Made by a program: the position numbers and the translations under genes | Part shown: piece after piece, positions 34,772-43,657 of the stretch | How positions within the stretch are numbered: position 1 is the first letter of the stretch | How the letters are laid out: the number at the start of each line of letters is the position of its first letter | The notes under the pieces: model-generated | Databases searched by the model: none | What the model was told of the DNA's origin: nothing | The model's input: only the letters and a program-made list of their open reading frames with translations | Source: Methyloversatilis discipulorum | Lineage (GTDB): Bacteria; Pseudomonadota; Gammaproteobacteria; Burkholderiales; Rhodocyclaceae | DNA length: 64,000 nucleotides | NCBI RefSeq assembly: GCF_000527135.1 | Contig: NZ_AZUP01000001.1 | Coordinates: 682,001 to 746,000 of the forward strand | Direction of reading: 5' to 3'

Positions 34772-35479
34772 TCACATCACCTTCACCGCGCGCCCGATGT
34801 ACAGGATAGGACCGGTCGGGCGACCGATCGGCGAGCCGTATTCGGGTTCGAGCGTGATTTCGAACAGCTGATTGGGCTCCAGCGGCGGCAGTTCCTTCAT
34901 CTGCACGTCGAGCGGGCGGCCCGGCTGCACCAGGCCCAGCGAGACCGGCCCCTTCCATTTGTCGCCCTTGGTCCAGAACTGCAGCGCCTTGGCCTGCGGC
35001 ACCTCGGTCACGCCAAGCGGGATGAGCTTGAGCGACTGTTCGGTGCTGGCCTGCACCACCCAGCCCGGCGCCTTGTCGTCCGGCGCCACCAGAACCACCA
35101 TGAACTTGGGTTCGCCGGCCTGCTGCGTGCCGGGCAGACCCACGACGGCGAGCAGCATGGCGGCGGCGAAGCCGGTGGCGGCCAGCGAGCGCCAGAACGC
35201 GAGGCTGTCCCACAGCCGGCTGAAAAGAGAGGAGGGCGCCGATGCCGCGCTCGCGCGCGGCGCCGGCCACAGGCTGCGTTCGATGCGCGACCACAGCCCG
35301 GGTGGCAGCGGTTCCGGTTCGACCATGCGTGTCAGCGGCAGAAGCCGCTCCTCCCAATCGGCGACGCGTGCCTGCAGCGTGGTGTCGTTCTCCATGTCGC
35401 GCTCGACCTCATTGCGGCGGGCCGCGTCGAGCAGGCCCAGCACATAGAGGCCGGCGATGTCTTCGGGGGTCTGGATCAT
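34772..35479 (-). CDS. Anti-sigma factor, RskA-like
   Basis: The 235-residue protein starts M-I-Q-T-P-E-D at 35479; this ATG overlaps the sigma-factor stop (ATGA) and has GGAG 8 nt upstream. A GTG at 35488 is less likely. The N-terminal cytoplasmic part (about 1-80) carries the zinc-lacking anti-sigma helices (A-G-L-Y-V-L-G-L-L). A single membrane helix follows (about 97-115), then a periplasmic RskA_C-like domain with the W-V-V-Q-A and L-I-P-L-G segments. It should hold the adjacent ECF sigma factor at the membrane until an envelope or redox signal arrives. Confidence 0.88.
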   Translation of the reverse strand: MIQTPEDIAGLYVLGLLDAARRNEVERDMENDTTLQARVADWEERLLPLTRMVEPEPLPPGLWSRIERSLWPAPRASAASAPSSLFSRLWDSLAFWRSLAATGFAAAMLLAVVGLPGTQQAGEPKFMVVLVAPDDKAPGWVVQASTEQSLKLIPLGVTEVPQAKALQFWTKGDKWKGPVSLGLVQPGRPLDVQMKELPPLEPNQLFEITLEPEYGSPIGRPTGPILYIGRAVKVM

Positions 35480-36039
35480 GCGAGGCACTCCTTCAGTGCC
35501 TGCAGGCCGCGGCGTATCCAGGCTTTGATCGTGCCGAGCGGCGTGGCCAGCCGGTCGGCGATTTCGGTATGGGTGCAGCCTTCGAGGTAGGCGAGCAGGA
35601 TGCTGGAGCGCTTCGCGGCGTCGAGCCGTCCAAGGCAGTCGTAGAGCATGCCGGCCTCCGAGGACAGCAGTACCTGCTGGTAAGGGTCCGGCACGCTGGA
35701 GGAGGTTTCGTGCTCGAAGTTGTCGGTCAGCGATTCGTCGGCCGGCACCTCGCGCGCGTGGTCGCGAATGTGGTTCAGCGCGCCGTGGCGCACGATGCTG
35801 TAGATCCAGCCGCGCGCGCTGCCGCGGCTGGCGTCGAAACTGGACGCCTTTTCCCAGATGCGCACGAAGGCATCGTGCACGACGTCCTCGGCGACGTCGC
35901 GACGGCGCACGATGCGCAGGGCCACGCCCATCAGGCGGCCGCCCTCACGCTCGTATATGCGGCGCAGGGCGCTGCGCTCGCCGGCGGCACAGGCGCCGAG
36001 CGCCGCCTCGAAATCGAAATCGTCCGTGGTGCTTGTCAT
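35476..36039 (-). CDS. ECF RNA polymerase sigma factor (SigK-like)
   Basis: This 187-residue product starts at ATG 36039 (M-T-S-T-T-D-D); the open frame extends 22 codons further but without a sigma-like sequence. Region 2 spans about 20-85 with D-V-V-H-D-A-F-V-R-I-W, and region 4 spans about 130-185 with G-C-T-H-T-E-I-A-D-R-L and G-T-I-K-A-W-I-R-R-G. It overlaps the RskA-like gene, the usual co-translated pair. Target genes are not known from this window. Confidence 0.92.
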   Translation of the reverse strand: MTSTTDDFDFEAALGACAAGERSALRRIYEREGGRLMGVALRIVRRRDVAEDVVHDAFVRIWEKASSFDASRGSARGWIYSIVRHGALNHIRDHAREVPADESLTDNFEHETSSSVPDPYQQVLLSSEAGMLYDCLGRLDAAKRSSILLAYLEGCTHTEIADRLATPLGTIKAWIRRGLQALKECLA

Positions 36040-36455
36040 GGTTCTGCCTTGAACGGGTGAAGGATCGCCGAGCACCGCTGCCGTGAGCCGGCGCCAGCTT
36101 CTCACGGCTTACCCCCGAGTCGCCCACACGGATGCAGTCGGACGCGATTTTTTTCGATGCCGGGTTGGAGGTCGATTGTTGCAATGCGAAAAAGAGCTTG
36201 CAAACATACATGCCCGTCTGTAAAGTTCGCGCCTTCGTGCTTTCCCCGCGTCTGCTCCTGGCGACGCATTCCCGGTTTGGTCCGGCGCTGGCACGAGAAA
36301 GTTATCGTCCCTGGCCTGTCTTTTTCTCCCGCCTGTTTGGTCAAGCGTGGTTGATCGGTTAGTGCCGATAGAACGTCGGGATTTCGCCCGACCAACCCGC
36401 TCCTTCCGCACTGCTCGTCGCAGCGCGGCGGGTAGCCATTGTGTGGAAAAAATAC
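36040..36455. other. Intergenic region between the ECF sigma gene and the helicase gene
   Basis: The divergent genes leave about 415 bp. It contains A/T-richer stretches (for example 36141-36200) that probably hold the promoters of both genes, but I cannot assign -35/-10 boxes with confidence. No small gene or RNA structure is evident. Confidence 0.4.
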
Positions 36456-37769
36456 ATGGAATTCTCAGAACTCGGTCTTAACGAATCCCTTCTTGGCGCA
36501 ATCGTCGAGGCCGGTTACCCCAATCCCACCGCCGTGCAGGAAAAGGCCGTCCCCGCCGCTCTGGCCGGTCGTGACCTGATGGTGTCCTCGCAGACCGGTT
36601 CGGGCAAGACCGCGGCCTTCATGTGGCCGGCGCTGAACCGCCTGACGCAGGACTCGGCCGTCAAGGCCCGCGGCCCGCGCATCCTGGTGCTGACGCCGAC
36701 GCGCGAACTGGCCATCCAGGTCACCGACGCCTGCCGCAAGTATGGCCGTGGCCTGCGCTACGCCAAGGCGGTCAGCGTGGTCGGTGGTACCTCCTACGTG
36801 ATGCAGAACAAGCTGCTGGCCCAGCCCTATGAAGTGCTGGTCGCCACGCCGGGTCGTCTGATCGACCAGATGGACAGCGGCCGCATCGATTTCGGCCGTC
36901 TGGAAATGCTGGTGCTCGACGAAGCCGACCGCATGCTGGACATGGGTTTCATCGAGGACATCGAAGCCATCGTCGACCGCCTGCCGCAGAGCCGTCAGAC
37001 CCTGCTGTTCTCGGCCACCTTCGAGCCGCGCGTCTGCCGTCTGGCCGAGCGCCTGACCAAGGACGCACAGCGCATCGAAATCCAGGCAACCGCCGCCCAG
37101 CACGAGAACATCGAACAGCGCCTGCTGTTCGCCGACGGCATGGGCCACAAGCAGCGCCTGCTCGACCACCTGCTGCGTGACGAGGGCGTCGAACAAGCCA
37201 TCGTGTTCACCGCCACCAAGCGCGACGCCGATCAGATCGCCGAGCAGCTCGGCGAGAACGGCTTCCTGGCTGCGGCACTGCACGGTGACATGCACCAGGG
37301 CGAACGCAATCGCACGCTGGGCCACCTGCGCCGCGGCGCGCTGCGCGTGCTGGTCGCCACCGACGTTGCCGCCCGCGGCATCGACGTGGCCGGCATCAGC
37401 CACGTGATCAACTTCGATCTGCCGAAGTCGGCGGAAGACTATGTGCACCGCATCGGCCGTACCGGTCGTGCCGGCCGCAGCGGCATCGCGGTCAGCCTGG
37501 CGTCCGGCGACGACGTGCGTCGCGTCAAGACGATCGAACGCTTCATCCGTCACACCATCCCGGTGCATACCATTCCGGGTCTGGAGCCGCGCGTGCAGCC
37601 GCGCACGTCCGCTCCGCGCGGCCCGCGCACCGGCACCGGTCGTCCGGGCAGCTGGGGCAACAAGCCGGGCAACGGCCCGCGTCGTCCGGGTGGCGGTGCG
37701 CCGCGCAGCGAAGGCGGCTGGCGTGGCAACAGTTCCGGCCGCAGCGACCGCGCGCGTCGAGCGGACTGA
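36456..37769 (+). CDS. rhlE: DEAD-box RNA helicase, RhlE-like
   Basis: 437 residues from ATG 36456 (M-E-F-S-E-L-G-L); an in-frame GTG at 36441 is possible. All helicase motifs are present: Q motif (about 25-29), S-S-Q-T-G-S-G-K-T (44-52), P-T-R-E-L, T-P-G-R, D-E-A-D (155-158), S-A-T and H-R-I-G-R-T-G-R-A-G. The tail from about residue 375 is Arg/Gly/Pro-rich, typical of RNA-binding extensions in RhlE/SrmB types. It should remodel RNA during ribosome assembly or decay, often in the cold. The long 5' leader would suit cold-responsive control; inference. Confidence 0.92.
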   Translation: MEFSELGLNESLLGAIVEAGYPNPTAVQEKAVPAALAGRDLMVSSQTGSGKTAAFMWPALNRLTQDSAVKARGPRILVLTPTRELAIQVTDACRKYGRGLRYAKAVSVVGGTSYVMQNKLLAQPYEVLVATPGRLIDQMDSGRIDFGRLEMLVLDEADRMLDMGFIEDIEAIVDRLPQSRQTLLFSATFEPRVCRLAERLTKDAQRIEIQATAAQHENIEQRLLFADGMGHKQRLLDHLLRDEGVEQAIVFTATKRDADQIAEQLGENGFLAAALHGDMHQGERNRTLGHLRRGALRVLVATDVAARGIDVAGISHVINFDLPKSAEDYVHRIGRTGRAGRSGIAVSLASGDDVRRVKTIERFIRHTIPVHTIPGLEPRVQPRTSAPRGPRTGTGRPGSWGNKPGNGPRRPGGGAPRSEGGWRGNSSGRSDRARRAD

Positions 37770-37793
37770 TCCACGCGCTGACGCATTCAATTG

Positions 37794-37824
37794 AAAAAGG
37801 CGCCGGTTCTCCGGCGCCTTTTTT
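37794..37824. terminator. Bidirectional intrinsic terminator after the helicase gene
   Basis: GGCGCCGG (37799-37806) pairs with CCGGCGCC (37811-37818) around TTCT, followed by six T on the plus strand and preceded by an A-run giving a T-run on the minus strand. It can end both the helicase transcript and the opposing three-gene operon. Confidence 0.93.
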
Positions 37825-37860
37825 CATTTCCTCCTGCATACCTGCCCGGTTCGGGGGCGG

Positions 37861-38088
37861 TCAGTCTGCCGTGATGCGTGCAACCAGCCTGCGCGTGAGC
37901 GGCGCCATGATCAGCACCACCGGGAACGCCACCAGCCAAGACGACAGCCAGGCACCGACCCAGACGCTCGGAAGCGCCTGAACGACACCGACCGAGCGCA
38001 CAGTGGCGATGCCCGATACGAGCAAGGACATCAGCCCGGAGAGGATGAGCCCGAAAAGGGGCGGCGCCAGGTGACGAGGCAGTTTCAT
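37861..38088 (-). CDS. DUF2798 small membrane protein
   Basis: The 75-residue protein has two membrane helices (about 9-31 and 45-65) and basic ends, fitting DUF2798. Function unknown. Its ATG overlaps the flavodoxin gene stop (ATGA), so it is the last gene of the MerR-controlled operon. Confidence 0.8.
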   Translation of the reverse strand: MKLPRHLAPPLFGLILSGLMSLLVSGIATVRSVGVVQALPSVWVGAWLSSWLVAFPVVLIMAPLTRRLVARITAD

Positions 38089-38696
38089 TCCGACACCTCC
38101 GCGCTGTCCGCTACGGCCGTGAGGCTGCGTCTCTCCGCAGACAACCGCAGCAGGGCGTGCGCGAAATTTTGGCCGAACAGCCGGGCGGTTTTCGCGTCAC
38201 CCGGCGCAAACGCATCTGCAGGTGAGGCATGGTCGGCCTGCGCCATCAGTCCGGACCACGAGCCCAGGCGATTGGCGGCCTCATCGTAAGGCACGCCGAG
38301 GTGCTGTTCCGGCAGTATCGGATTGCCGATCCAGAGCATGCCGTGCTGCATCGAGAACACGAACAGCGATAGCAGCGTGGACTGCTTGTCGCCAGCCGGT
38401 AGTGAGGACACCGTGAAACCTGCGGCCAGCTTTCCCTTGAGCGACTGCCGACGCCACATGCCGCCCGTGGCGTCCATGAAGCACTTGAATGGTCCCGACA
38501 CGCCACCGAGGTAGGTCGGGGATCCGAGCACGATCCCGTCGAAGTCGCTCAGTGGGGCGGGGTTGGCTGCGAGTTCTTCCGCGCGCAGCAGCGTTGCGAC
38601 GACGCCGTTTACTTCGTCGCAGCCTGCGCGGATCTGTCGGGCGATGTGTTCAGTGTGACCATGGGCGCTATGGTGGACGATAGCGACTCTCTTCAT
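38085..38696 (-). CDS. Flavodoxin-fold NAD(P)H-dependent oxidoreductase (WrbA-like)
   Basis: The 203-residue protein begins V-A-I-V-H-H-S-A-H-G-H-T, the FMN phosphate-binding loop of flavodoxin/WrbA proteins, and has the G-S-P-T-Y-L-G-G-V-S-G-P FMN contact (about 58-69). It probably reduces quinones or similar electrophiles. It sits between DUF2938 and DUF2798 genes with 4-nt overlaps on both sides and is controlled by the divergent MerR protein. Confidence 0.88.
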   Translation of the reverse strand: MKRVAIVHHSAHGHTEHIARQIRAGCDEVNGVVATLLRAEELAANPAPLSDFDGIVLGSPTYLGGVSGPFKCFMDATGGMWRRQSLKGKLAAGFTVSSLPAGDKQSTLLSLFVFSMQHGMLWIGNPILPEQHLGVPYDEAANRLGSWSGLMAQADHASPADAFAPGDAKTARLFGQNFAHALLRLSAERRSLTAVADSAEVSE

Positions 38697-39187
38697 GATG
38701 CAGTCCTTTCCAGAATGAGCGCGCTGACATGGAGGCCTGCGCCGAAAACGATGTGGTTGGTGATGCTGCGCAGACGGTTGATGTTAGGTGTCGACGTCTT
38801 CGAGGCCGCGAGTCCTGCACCCATAGCGGGCTGCATCACGAAGAACGGTGCGGCAACGGTGAGCAGGCCGAACATCAGTGCAGGCAGCAGCGTCGGCTGA
38901 TGCAGCCATTCCCGGCCAAGCACCAGCACCAGAAGCACGGCGTAACCGACGCCGACCGCGTAGTGGGTGCACCAGCCCAGTGCCGATTCGCCAGGTACGC
39001 TTTCGGCCCGGGCAATGGACGCGTGCATGAAGCGGCCGTGCCGCATATGGCCCACCCAGCGGCCGATCAGGCCGAATCCGGCGAATGGCTGGCCCAGGTA
39101 TTTCTGCGAGAGCAGCCAGATGTCCATGATGATGGTTGCGCCGAGTCCGATGAGCAGGACCCGTGCCGGGACTTCGGGATGGAACAT
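38693..39187 (-). CDS. DUF2938 membrane protein
   Basis: The 164-residue protein has four predicted membrane helices (about 8-24, 73-92, 100-121 and 140-157) and the G-x-x-x-x-x-M-D-I-W start typical of DUF2938. Its function is unknown. It is the first gene of the operon transcribed from the 19-bp-spacer promoter at 39229-39259. Confidence 0.8.
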   Translation of the reverse strand: MFHPEVPARVLLIGLGATIIMDIWLLSQKYLGQPFAGFGLIGRWVGHMRHGRFMHASIARAESVPGESALGWCTHYAVGVGYAVLLVLVLGREWLHQPTLLPALMFGLLTVAAPFFVMQPAMGAGLAASKTSTPNINRLRSITNHIVFGAGLHVSALILERTAS

Positions 39188-39228
39188 TTCGAAACCTCCA
39201 GGATTGACGGCGAAAGAGCCTGGATGGC

Positions 39229-39259
39229 ACGATAAAAGTTGAAGTCAACTTCAAGTCAA
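39229..39259 (-). promoter_or_regulatory. MerR-type promoter/operator with 19-bp spacer
   Basis: On the minus strand TTGACT (39254-39259) and TATCGT (39229-39234) are 19 bp apart, the over-long spacing that MerR activators correct by DNA distortion. The spacer holds the inverted repeat TTGAAG-TCAA-CTTCAA (39239-39254). It drives the DUF2938/flavodoxin/DUF2798 operon and lies directly before the merR-like gene. Confidence 0.8.
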
Positions 39260-39267
39260 GCCCCGTC

Positions 39268-39741
39268 ATGGACATCGCTGAAGTAGCAAAACGTTCGGGT
39301 GTGCCTGCTTCAGCTCTGCGCTACTACGAGCGGCGCGGACTGATCCGCTCGCTGACGGACACGGGTATGCGTCGACGTTTCGCGCCGGCCGTACTGGATC
39401 AGCTGGCGTTGATTGCACTGGGTCAGGCGGCCGGCTTTTCGCTTGACGAGATCCGTCTCATGTTCACGCCGGACGGCAAGGCCGACATCGACCGTGACCT
39501 GCTCGTCGCAAAGGCGGACGAACTTGAAAAGCTGGTTCGACGACTGAAATCCATGATCGAAGGGCTGCGTCACGCGGCCGTCTGTCCGGCGCCGAGCCAC
39601 AGCGAGTGCCTCTCGTTCCAGAAGCTGCTCCGGGCGGCAGTTTCCGGTGCGCTGGACCGACGCGAGCGACAGCCAGCGAAACGACCTGAGGCCTTGCGTC
39701 CCGCCGGAGGGTCGGTCTCCGCCCAGCGAAAGGCACGCTGA
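39268..39741 (+). CDS. MerR family transcriptional regulator
   Basis: The 157-residue regulator has a classical N-terminal domain: D-I-A-E-V-A-K-R-S-G-V-P helix-turn-helix, L-R-Y-Y-E-R-R-G-L-I wing (about 18-27), then a dimerisation helix (about 72-95). Two cysteines (C-P-A-P-S-H-S-E-C, about 106-114) near the C-terminus could bind an effector or sense redox state. The extreme C-terminus is disordered and basic. It is divergent from the operon it probably activates, with a leader of only a few bases downstream of the operator. Confidence 0.9.
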   Translation: MDIAEVAKRSGVPASALRYYERRGLIRSLTDTGMRRRFAPAVLDQLALIALGQAAGFSLDEIRLMFTPDGKADIDRDLLVAKADELEKLVRRLKSMIEGLRHAAVCPAPSHSECLSFQKLLRAAVSGALDRRERQPAKRPEALRPAGGSVSAQRKAR

Positions 39742-39948
39742 CGCGCCCGCAGCGTAGCCAGGGGCTTCAGGGCAGGGCGTCGGCAGCGTGGCTGCACCAA
39801 CGGGTGTGACGATGCCGATGAGCCATTTCCTCCTGCCTCACGCCGGGCTTTTACGCGCCAATTTATCCGTATCGGTCAAATCACTTGCGCACGGGTGTAG
39901 AATCCGCGCCTTTTTCCGGGCCGACGAGGCCGGCGGAGGATGAAGCCG

Positions 39949-40455
39949 ATGAGTGCTGAAGACCACGCCCGCACGCCGCTGGTTGGCGTCGTGATGGGAT
40001 CGAACTCGGACTGGGACACCATGCGCGCCGCCTGCGCCATGCTGGAACAGTTCGGCGTGCCGTTCGAGGCGCGCGTCGTGTCGGCGCACCGCACGCCCGA
40101 CCTGCTGTTCTCGTACGCAGAAGAGGCGCGCAACCGCGGTCTGCGCGCCATCATCGCCGGTGCCGGTGGCGCTGCCCATCTGCCGGGCATGCTGGCGGCC
40201 AAGACCACGGTGCCGGTGCTCGGCGTGCCGGTGCAGTCGCGGGCGCTCAATGGCATGGATTCGCTGCTGTCCATCGTGCAGATGCCCAAGGGCATTCCGG
40301 TCGCCACCTTCGCCATCGGCGAGGCCGGTGCAGCCAACGCCGGACTGTTTGCGGTGGCCTTGCTGGCGGGCGAAGATGCATCGCTTGCGCAGGCGCTCGA
40401 AGACTTCCGCGCCCGGCAGGCGCAGACCGTGCTGGACATGAAGCTCGAAGGCTGA
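39949..40455 (+). CDS. purE: N5-carboxyaminoimidazole ribonucleotide mutase
   Basis: A 168-residue class I PurE, converting N5-CAIR to CAIR in purine synthesis. ATG 39949 is used because GGAGG ends 9 nt upstream; the ATG at 39940 abuts that site. The motifs G-S-N-S-D-W-D-T-M (about 16-24), S-A-H-R-T-P (about 44-49) and [12 protein letters not shown] define the nucleotide and CO2 sites, with the catalytic His in S-A-H-R. purK follows after 123 nt, as expected for the pair. Confidence 0.96.
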   Translation: MSAEDHARTPLVGVVMGSNSDWDTMRAACAMLEQFGVPFEARVVSAHRTPDLLFSYAEEARNRGLRAIIAGAGGAAHLPGMLAAKTTVPVLGVPVQSRALNGMDSLLSIVQMPKGIPVATFAIGEAGAANAGLFAVALLAGEDASLAQALEDFRARQAQTVLDMKLEG

Positions 40456-40578
40456 CCGCCGTCGCTGCGTCTGCCGTCCGCTGCATCCATTTTCAGGTTT
40501 TAATCCGCGTTCATCCGCCACATCCGCATCCGTCCGCGGTCACGAGAAGTTGAGCCGGATCTTTCGGAGCCTTTGCTG

Positions 40579-41724
40579 ATGATTCTCCCTCCCGCAACCC
40601 TCGGCATGCTCGGTGGCGGCCAACTCGGCCGCTTCTTCGTGCTCGCCGCGCATGAAATGGGCTATCGCGTCGTCGTGCTCGACCCGGACCGCAACAGCCC
40701 GGCCGGCAAGGCGGCCGACGAGCATCTGTGCGCCGCCTACGACGACATGCAGGCGCTGGAGCGACTGGCGCAGACCTGCGCTGCGGTGACCACCGAGTTC
40801 GAGAACGTGCCGGCGGATACGCTGGATCACCTGTCCAAATTCATCCCGACCCGACCCAACGCGGCCTGCGTGTCGATCGCGCAGAACCGCATTGCGGAAA
40901 AGACCTTCCTGTCCGACCGCGGTTTCTCGGTCGGCCCCTTCGCGGCGATCCGCAGCGCGGCCGACATCGAGGCGGCCGATCCGTCGCTGTTCCCCGCGGT
41001 GCTCAAGGTGGCGCGCTTCGGTTACGACGGCAAGGGGCAGGCGAGGGTGAGCAATGTGGCGGAGGCGAAGGCGGCCTTCGAAAGCTTCAAGCGCGAAGCC
41101 TGCGTGCTGGAGCAGATGCTGGCGCTCGAGCTCGAGGTGTCGGTGGTGCTGGCCCGCGACGCTGCCGGCCGTGTCGCGCCGTTTCCGGTGGCCGAGAACA
41201 GTCACAGCAACGGCATTCTCGACGTGACCATTGCGCCTGCGCGGATCAGCGGTGCCCTGGCGGCCGAGGCGACCGAAATGGCGGCCGGCATTGCGGCCGA
41301 ACTGGGCTACGTCGGCGTGCTCGGCGTCGAGTTCTTCATCGCCGGTGGCCGTTTGATGGTCAATGAAATGGCGCCGCGGCCGCACAACAGCGGCCATTAC
41401 ACGATCGATGCTTGTGTCACCAATCAATTCGAACAACAGGTGCGCATCCTGTGCGGCCTGCCGCTGGGCGACGCGCGTCAGCATTCGCGCGCGGTCATGG
41501 TGAATCTGCTCGGTGACCTGTGGTATCAGCAGGACGCCCACCACGCGCACGAACCCGACTGGTCGCGCCTGCTGCGCCATCCGGGGCTCAAGCTGCACCT
41601 CTATCAGAAGCATCACGCACGCCCCGGCCGCAAGATGGGCCACTTCACGGTGTTGGGCGAGAGCGGCGATCCGGTCATCGACACCGCGATGAACGCGCGC
41701 GGCGCCATCGGCATCGCCGGCTGA
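40579..41724 (+). CDS. purK: N5-carboxyaminoimidazole ribonucleotide synthase
   Basis: This 381-residue ATP-grasp enzyme makes N5-CAIR from AIR, bicarbonate and ATP, supplying PurE. ATG 40579 has GGAG 9 nt upstream; a TTG two codons earlier is unlikely. The N-terminal G-M-L-G-G-G-Q-L-G-R motif, K-x-x-R-F-G-Y-D-G-K-G-Q ATP loop and N-E-M-A-P-R-P-H-N-S-G-H signature are complete. tsaC starts 4 nt after its stop. Confidence 0.96.
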   Translation: MILPPATLGMLGGGQLGRFFVLAAHEMGYRVVVLDPDRNSPAGKAADEHLCAAYDDMQALERLAQTCAAVTTEFENVPADTLDHLSKFIPTRPNAACVSIAQNRIAEKTFLSDRGFSVGPFAAIRSAADIEAADPSLFPAVLKVARFGYDGKGQARVSNVAEAKAAFESFKREACVLEQMLALELEVSVVLARDAAGRVAPFPVAENSHSNGILDVTIAPARISGALAAEATEMAAGIAAELGYVGVLGVEFFIAGGRLMVNEMAPRPHNSGHYTIDACVTNQFEQQVRILCGLPLGDARQHSRAVMVNLLGDLWYQQDAHHAHEPDWSRLLRHPGLKLHLYQKHHARPGRKMGHFTVLGESGDPVIDTAMNARGAIGIAG

Positions 41725-41728
41725 CCCG

Positions 41729-42709
41729 ATGAGCGCGTCGGACGCCGATATCGCTGACGCTGCGCGCCGGCTGCGCGCCGGCGAACTGGTCGCGCTGCCG
41801 ACGGAAACCGTCTACGGGCTGGGTGCCGACGCGATGAACCCGGCGGCGGTTCGCCGCATCTTCGAAGCCAAGGGGCGGCCGGCCGACCATCCGCTCATCG
41901 TGCATCTGCCCGACGCCGAACAGATGACCGTCTGGGCGCGCGACATTCCGCGCGAGGCGATCGCGCTGGCGAAAGCCTTCTGGCCCGGACCGCTGACCCT
42001 CATCCTGAAGCGCGAAGACGACGTGCCGCTCGAGGTGACCGGCGGTCAGGACACGGTCGGGCTGCGCGTGCCGGGGCATCCGGTCGCGCTCAAGCTGCTG
42101 CGCGCCTTCGGCGGCGGCGTGGCGGCGCCGTCGGCCAACCGCTTCGGTCGCATCAGCCCGACCACGGCGCAGCATGTGCGCGACGAGTTCGGTGACTCGG
42201 TCACGGTGCTCGACGGCGGGCCGTGCGAGGTCGGCATCGAATCGACCATACTCGACCTGTCCGGAGACACGCCGCGCATCCTCAGGCCGGGTGCCATCAG
42301 TGCCGGGCAGATCGCGGACGTGATCGGTCGCATGCCCGCGGGCAAGGGCGATGAGAACTCACCGCGGGTGTCGGGTGCGCTCGCCGCGCATTACGCGCCG
42401 CGCAGCGCGATGCGCAAGATCGCGCCGGCACGGCTTCGCGACTTCCTGAACGCCTTCCGTCACAGCGGGCGACATTGCGCGGTGATCGCACACAGTCAGC
42501 CGCCGCTGTCCGATTGCCCGCATCGCTGGTTCATGCTGCCGGCCGAACCGGCCGGTTACGCGCGGGGTCTCTACGCCGCGATGCGCGAGGCGGATGCGGT
42601 CGGAGGTTCGATGATCGTGATTGAAGCCATTCCGGAAACGCCAGAGTGGGCCGCAGTCAACGACCGCCTCGGACGCGCGCTCGCCGGCGCTGGCATTACG
42701 CCACAGTAA
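41729..42709 (+). CDS. tsaC: L-threonylcarbamoyladenylate synthase (Sua5 type)
   Basis: The 326-residue protein has the YrdC domain (about 1-205: P-T-E-T-V-Y-G-L-G, K-G-R-P-x-x-H-P-L, S-A-N-R-F-G-x-I-S-P-T, E-S-T-I-L-D) plus a C-terminal Sua5 domain (about 225-320), so it is the longer Sua5 form rather than short TsaC. It makes threonylcarbamoyl-AMP for tRNA t6A37. It follows purK by 4 nt and its 3' end overlaps the opposing gene by 14 bp. Confidence 0.93.
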   Translation: MSASDADIADAARRLRAGELVALPTETVYGLGADAMNPAAVRRIFEAKGRPADHPLIVHLPDAEQMTVWARDIPREAIALAKAFWPGPLTLILKREDDVPLEVTGGQDTVGLRVPGHPVALKLLRAFGGGVAAPSANRFGRISPTTAQHVRDEFGDSVTVLDGGPCEVGIESTILDLSGDTPRILRPGAISAGQIADVIGRMPAGKGDENSPRVSGALAAHYAPRSAMRKIAPARLRDFLNAFRHSGRHCAVIAHSQPPLSDCPHRWFMLPAEPAGYARGLYAAMREADAVGGSMIVIEAIPETPEWAAVNDRLGRALAGAGITPQ

Positions 42710-43433
42710 AGCGGGTCAGCTCCCACACGATCCAGTCCTCACGCAGCAGCGGATGCCGGCTGCGCAGCTTGGGCATGTACTGGCCGCGCCACTCGCGCTT
42801 CACCCAGCGTTTCACCTCCGGCACGAACCACAGGTGTTCGACGCGTTCCGACTGCGTGCGGAAGAAATCCGGATGTTCGAACTTGATCAGCCGACGCACG
42901 CGCAAGGCTTCGAATTCACCCGCCGGTACGGTCACGCGCTCGTAGCCGAGCGTGTCGATCTGCACGTGCCAGCGGCGCGGCCGCTCTTTCGGATCGGTGG
43001 TCACCATCGACTGCCACGACTCGCGCACGCTGGGTTCGAGCAGCGCCGGCAGCACCGGCAGCGGCGCCTCGTAGCGGTTGTCGCGGTCATACACGGTGTC
43101 GCGGCTGACCACCCAGGGCGCCGCATATTCTTCGAACTGACCGCTGCGCAGGCTGCTCAGCGGCTTGCCATCGACCTCCACGCGCAGCCGTGGCGGGTCC
43201 GCCTGCTCGACGACGTAGCGTATCCCGGCCTGACGTTCGCGGTTGTAGCCATTCAGTTCTTCGTACTCCCACTCGTCGCCGGTCGCGAGCTGCGCCGCCA
43301 TGTGCTCGGCCTGCTCGTACTGCCGCGCTGTCGCGCAGCCAGACAGCCACAGCGGTGACGCCACCAGCAGTGCCCCGGCGGCGCTGCCACCGATGAAGCG
43401 CCTGCGATCCATTCCGTCGATTTCCTTTTTCAT
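42696..43433 (-). CDS. Putative Tat-exported lipoprotein of unknown function
   Basis: The 245-residue protein starts D-R-R-R-F-I-G-G at residues 9-16, a twin-arginine motif, followed by a hydrophobic segment and a lipobox ending L-S-G-C (cysteine near 32). The mature part is rich in Trp, Tyr, Arg and Glu (for example D-E-W-E-Y-E-E-L-N-G-Y) and has a predicted mixed-strand fold. I do not recognise a family. It lies between tsaC (convergent) and the tRNA-Ala promoter. Probably anchored on the periplasmic side. Confidence 0.75.
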   Translation of the reverse strand: MKKEIDGMDRRRFIGGSAAGALLVASPLWLSGCATARQYEQAEHMAAQLATGDEWEYEELNGYNRERQAGIRYVVEQADPPRLRVEVDGKPLSSLRSGQFEEYAAPWVVSRDTVYDRDNRYEAPLPVLPALLEPSVRESWQSMVTTDPKERPRRWHVQIDTLGYERVTVPAGEFEALRVRRLIKFEHPDFFRTQSERVEHLWFVPEVKRWVKREWRGQYMPKLRSRHPLLREDWIVWELTRFTVA

Positions 43434-43492
43434 CGTGTCTGGAGTCCGTTCCGATCGTGATGCTGCGACCGCGCGATTCTGATCGATGTTCC

Positions 43493-43521
43493 TTCACAAG
43501 CGGCATCCGAGGCCCTATAAT
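43493..43521 (+). promoter_or_regulatory. Sigma-70 promoter of tRNA-Ala
   Basis: TTCACA (43493-43498) and a perfect TATAAT (43516-43521) are 17 bp apart. The -10 box ends 11 nt before the first tRNA base. Confidence 0.85.
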
Positions 43522-43532
43522 CCGCAGCCGTT

Positions 43533-43608
<76 letters not shown>

Positions 43609-43621
43609 CCGACACATCCGG

Positions 43622-43657
43622 AAAAGCCGATTGCCCTGCAATCGGCTTTTTCTTTTT
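43622..43657 (+). terminator. Intrinsic terminator after tRNA-Ala
   Basis: GCCGATTG (43626-43633) pairs with CAATCGGC (43639-43646), extended by A/T pairs, and is followed by TTTTTCTTTTT. It lies 14 nt after the tRNA. Confidence 0.93.

Noticed and set aside
39742-39948. Promoter for purE with TAGAAT as the -10 box.
   Set aside because: No acceptable -35 box lies at 16-18 bp, so I did not list it.
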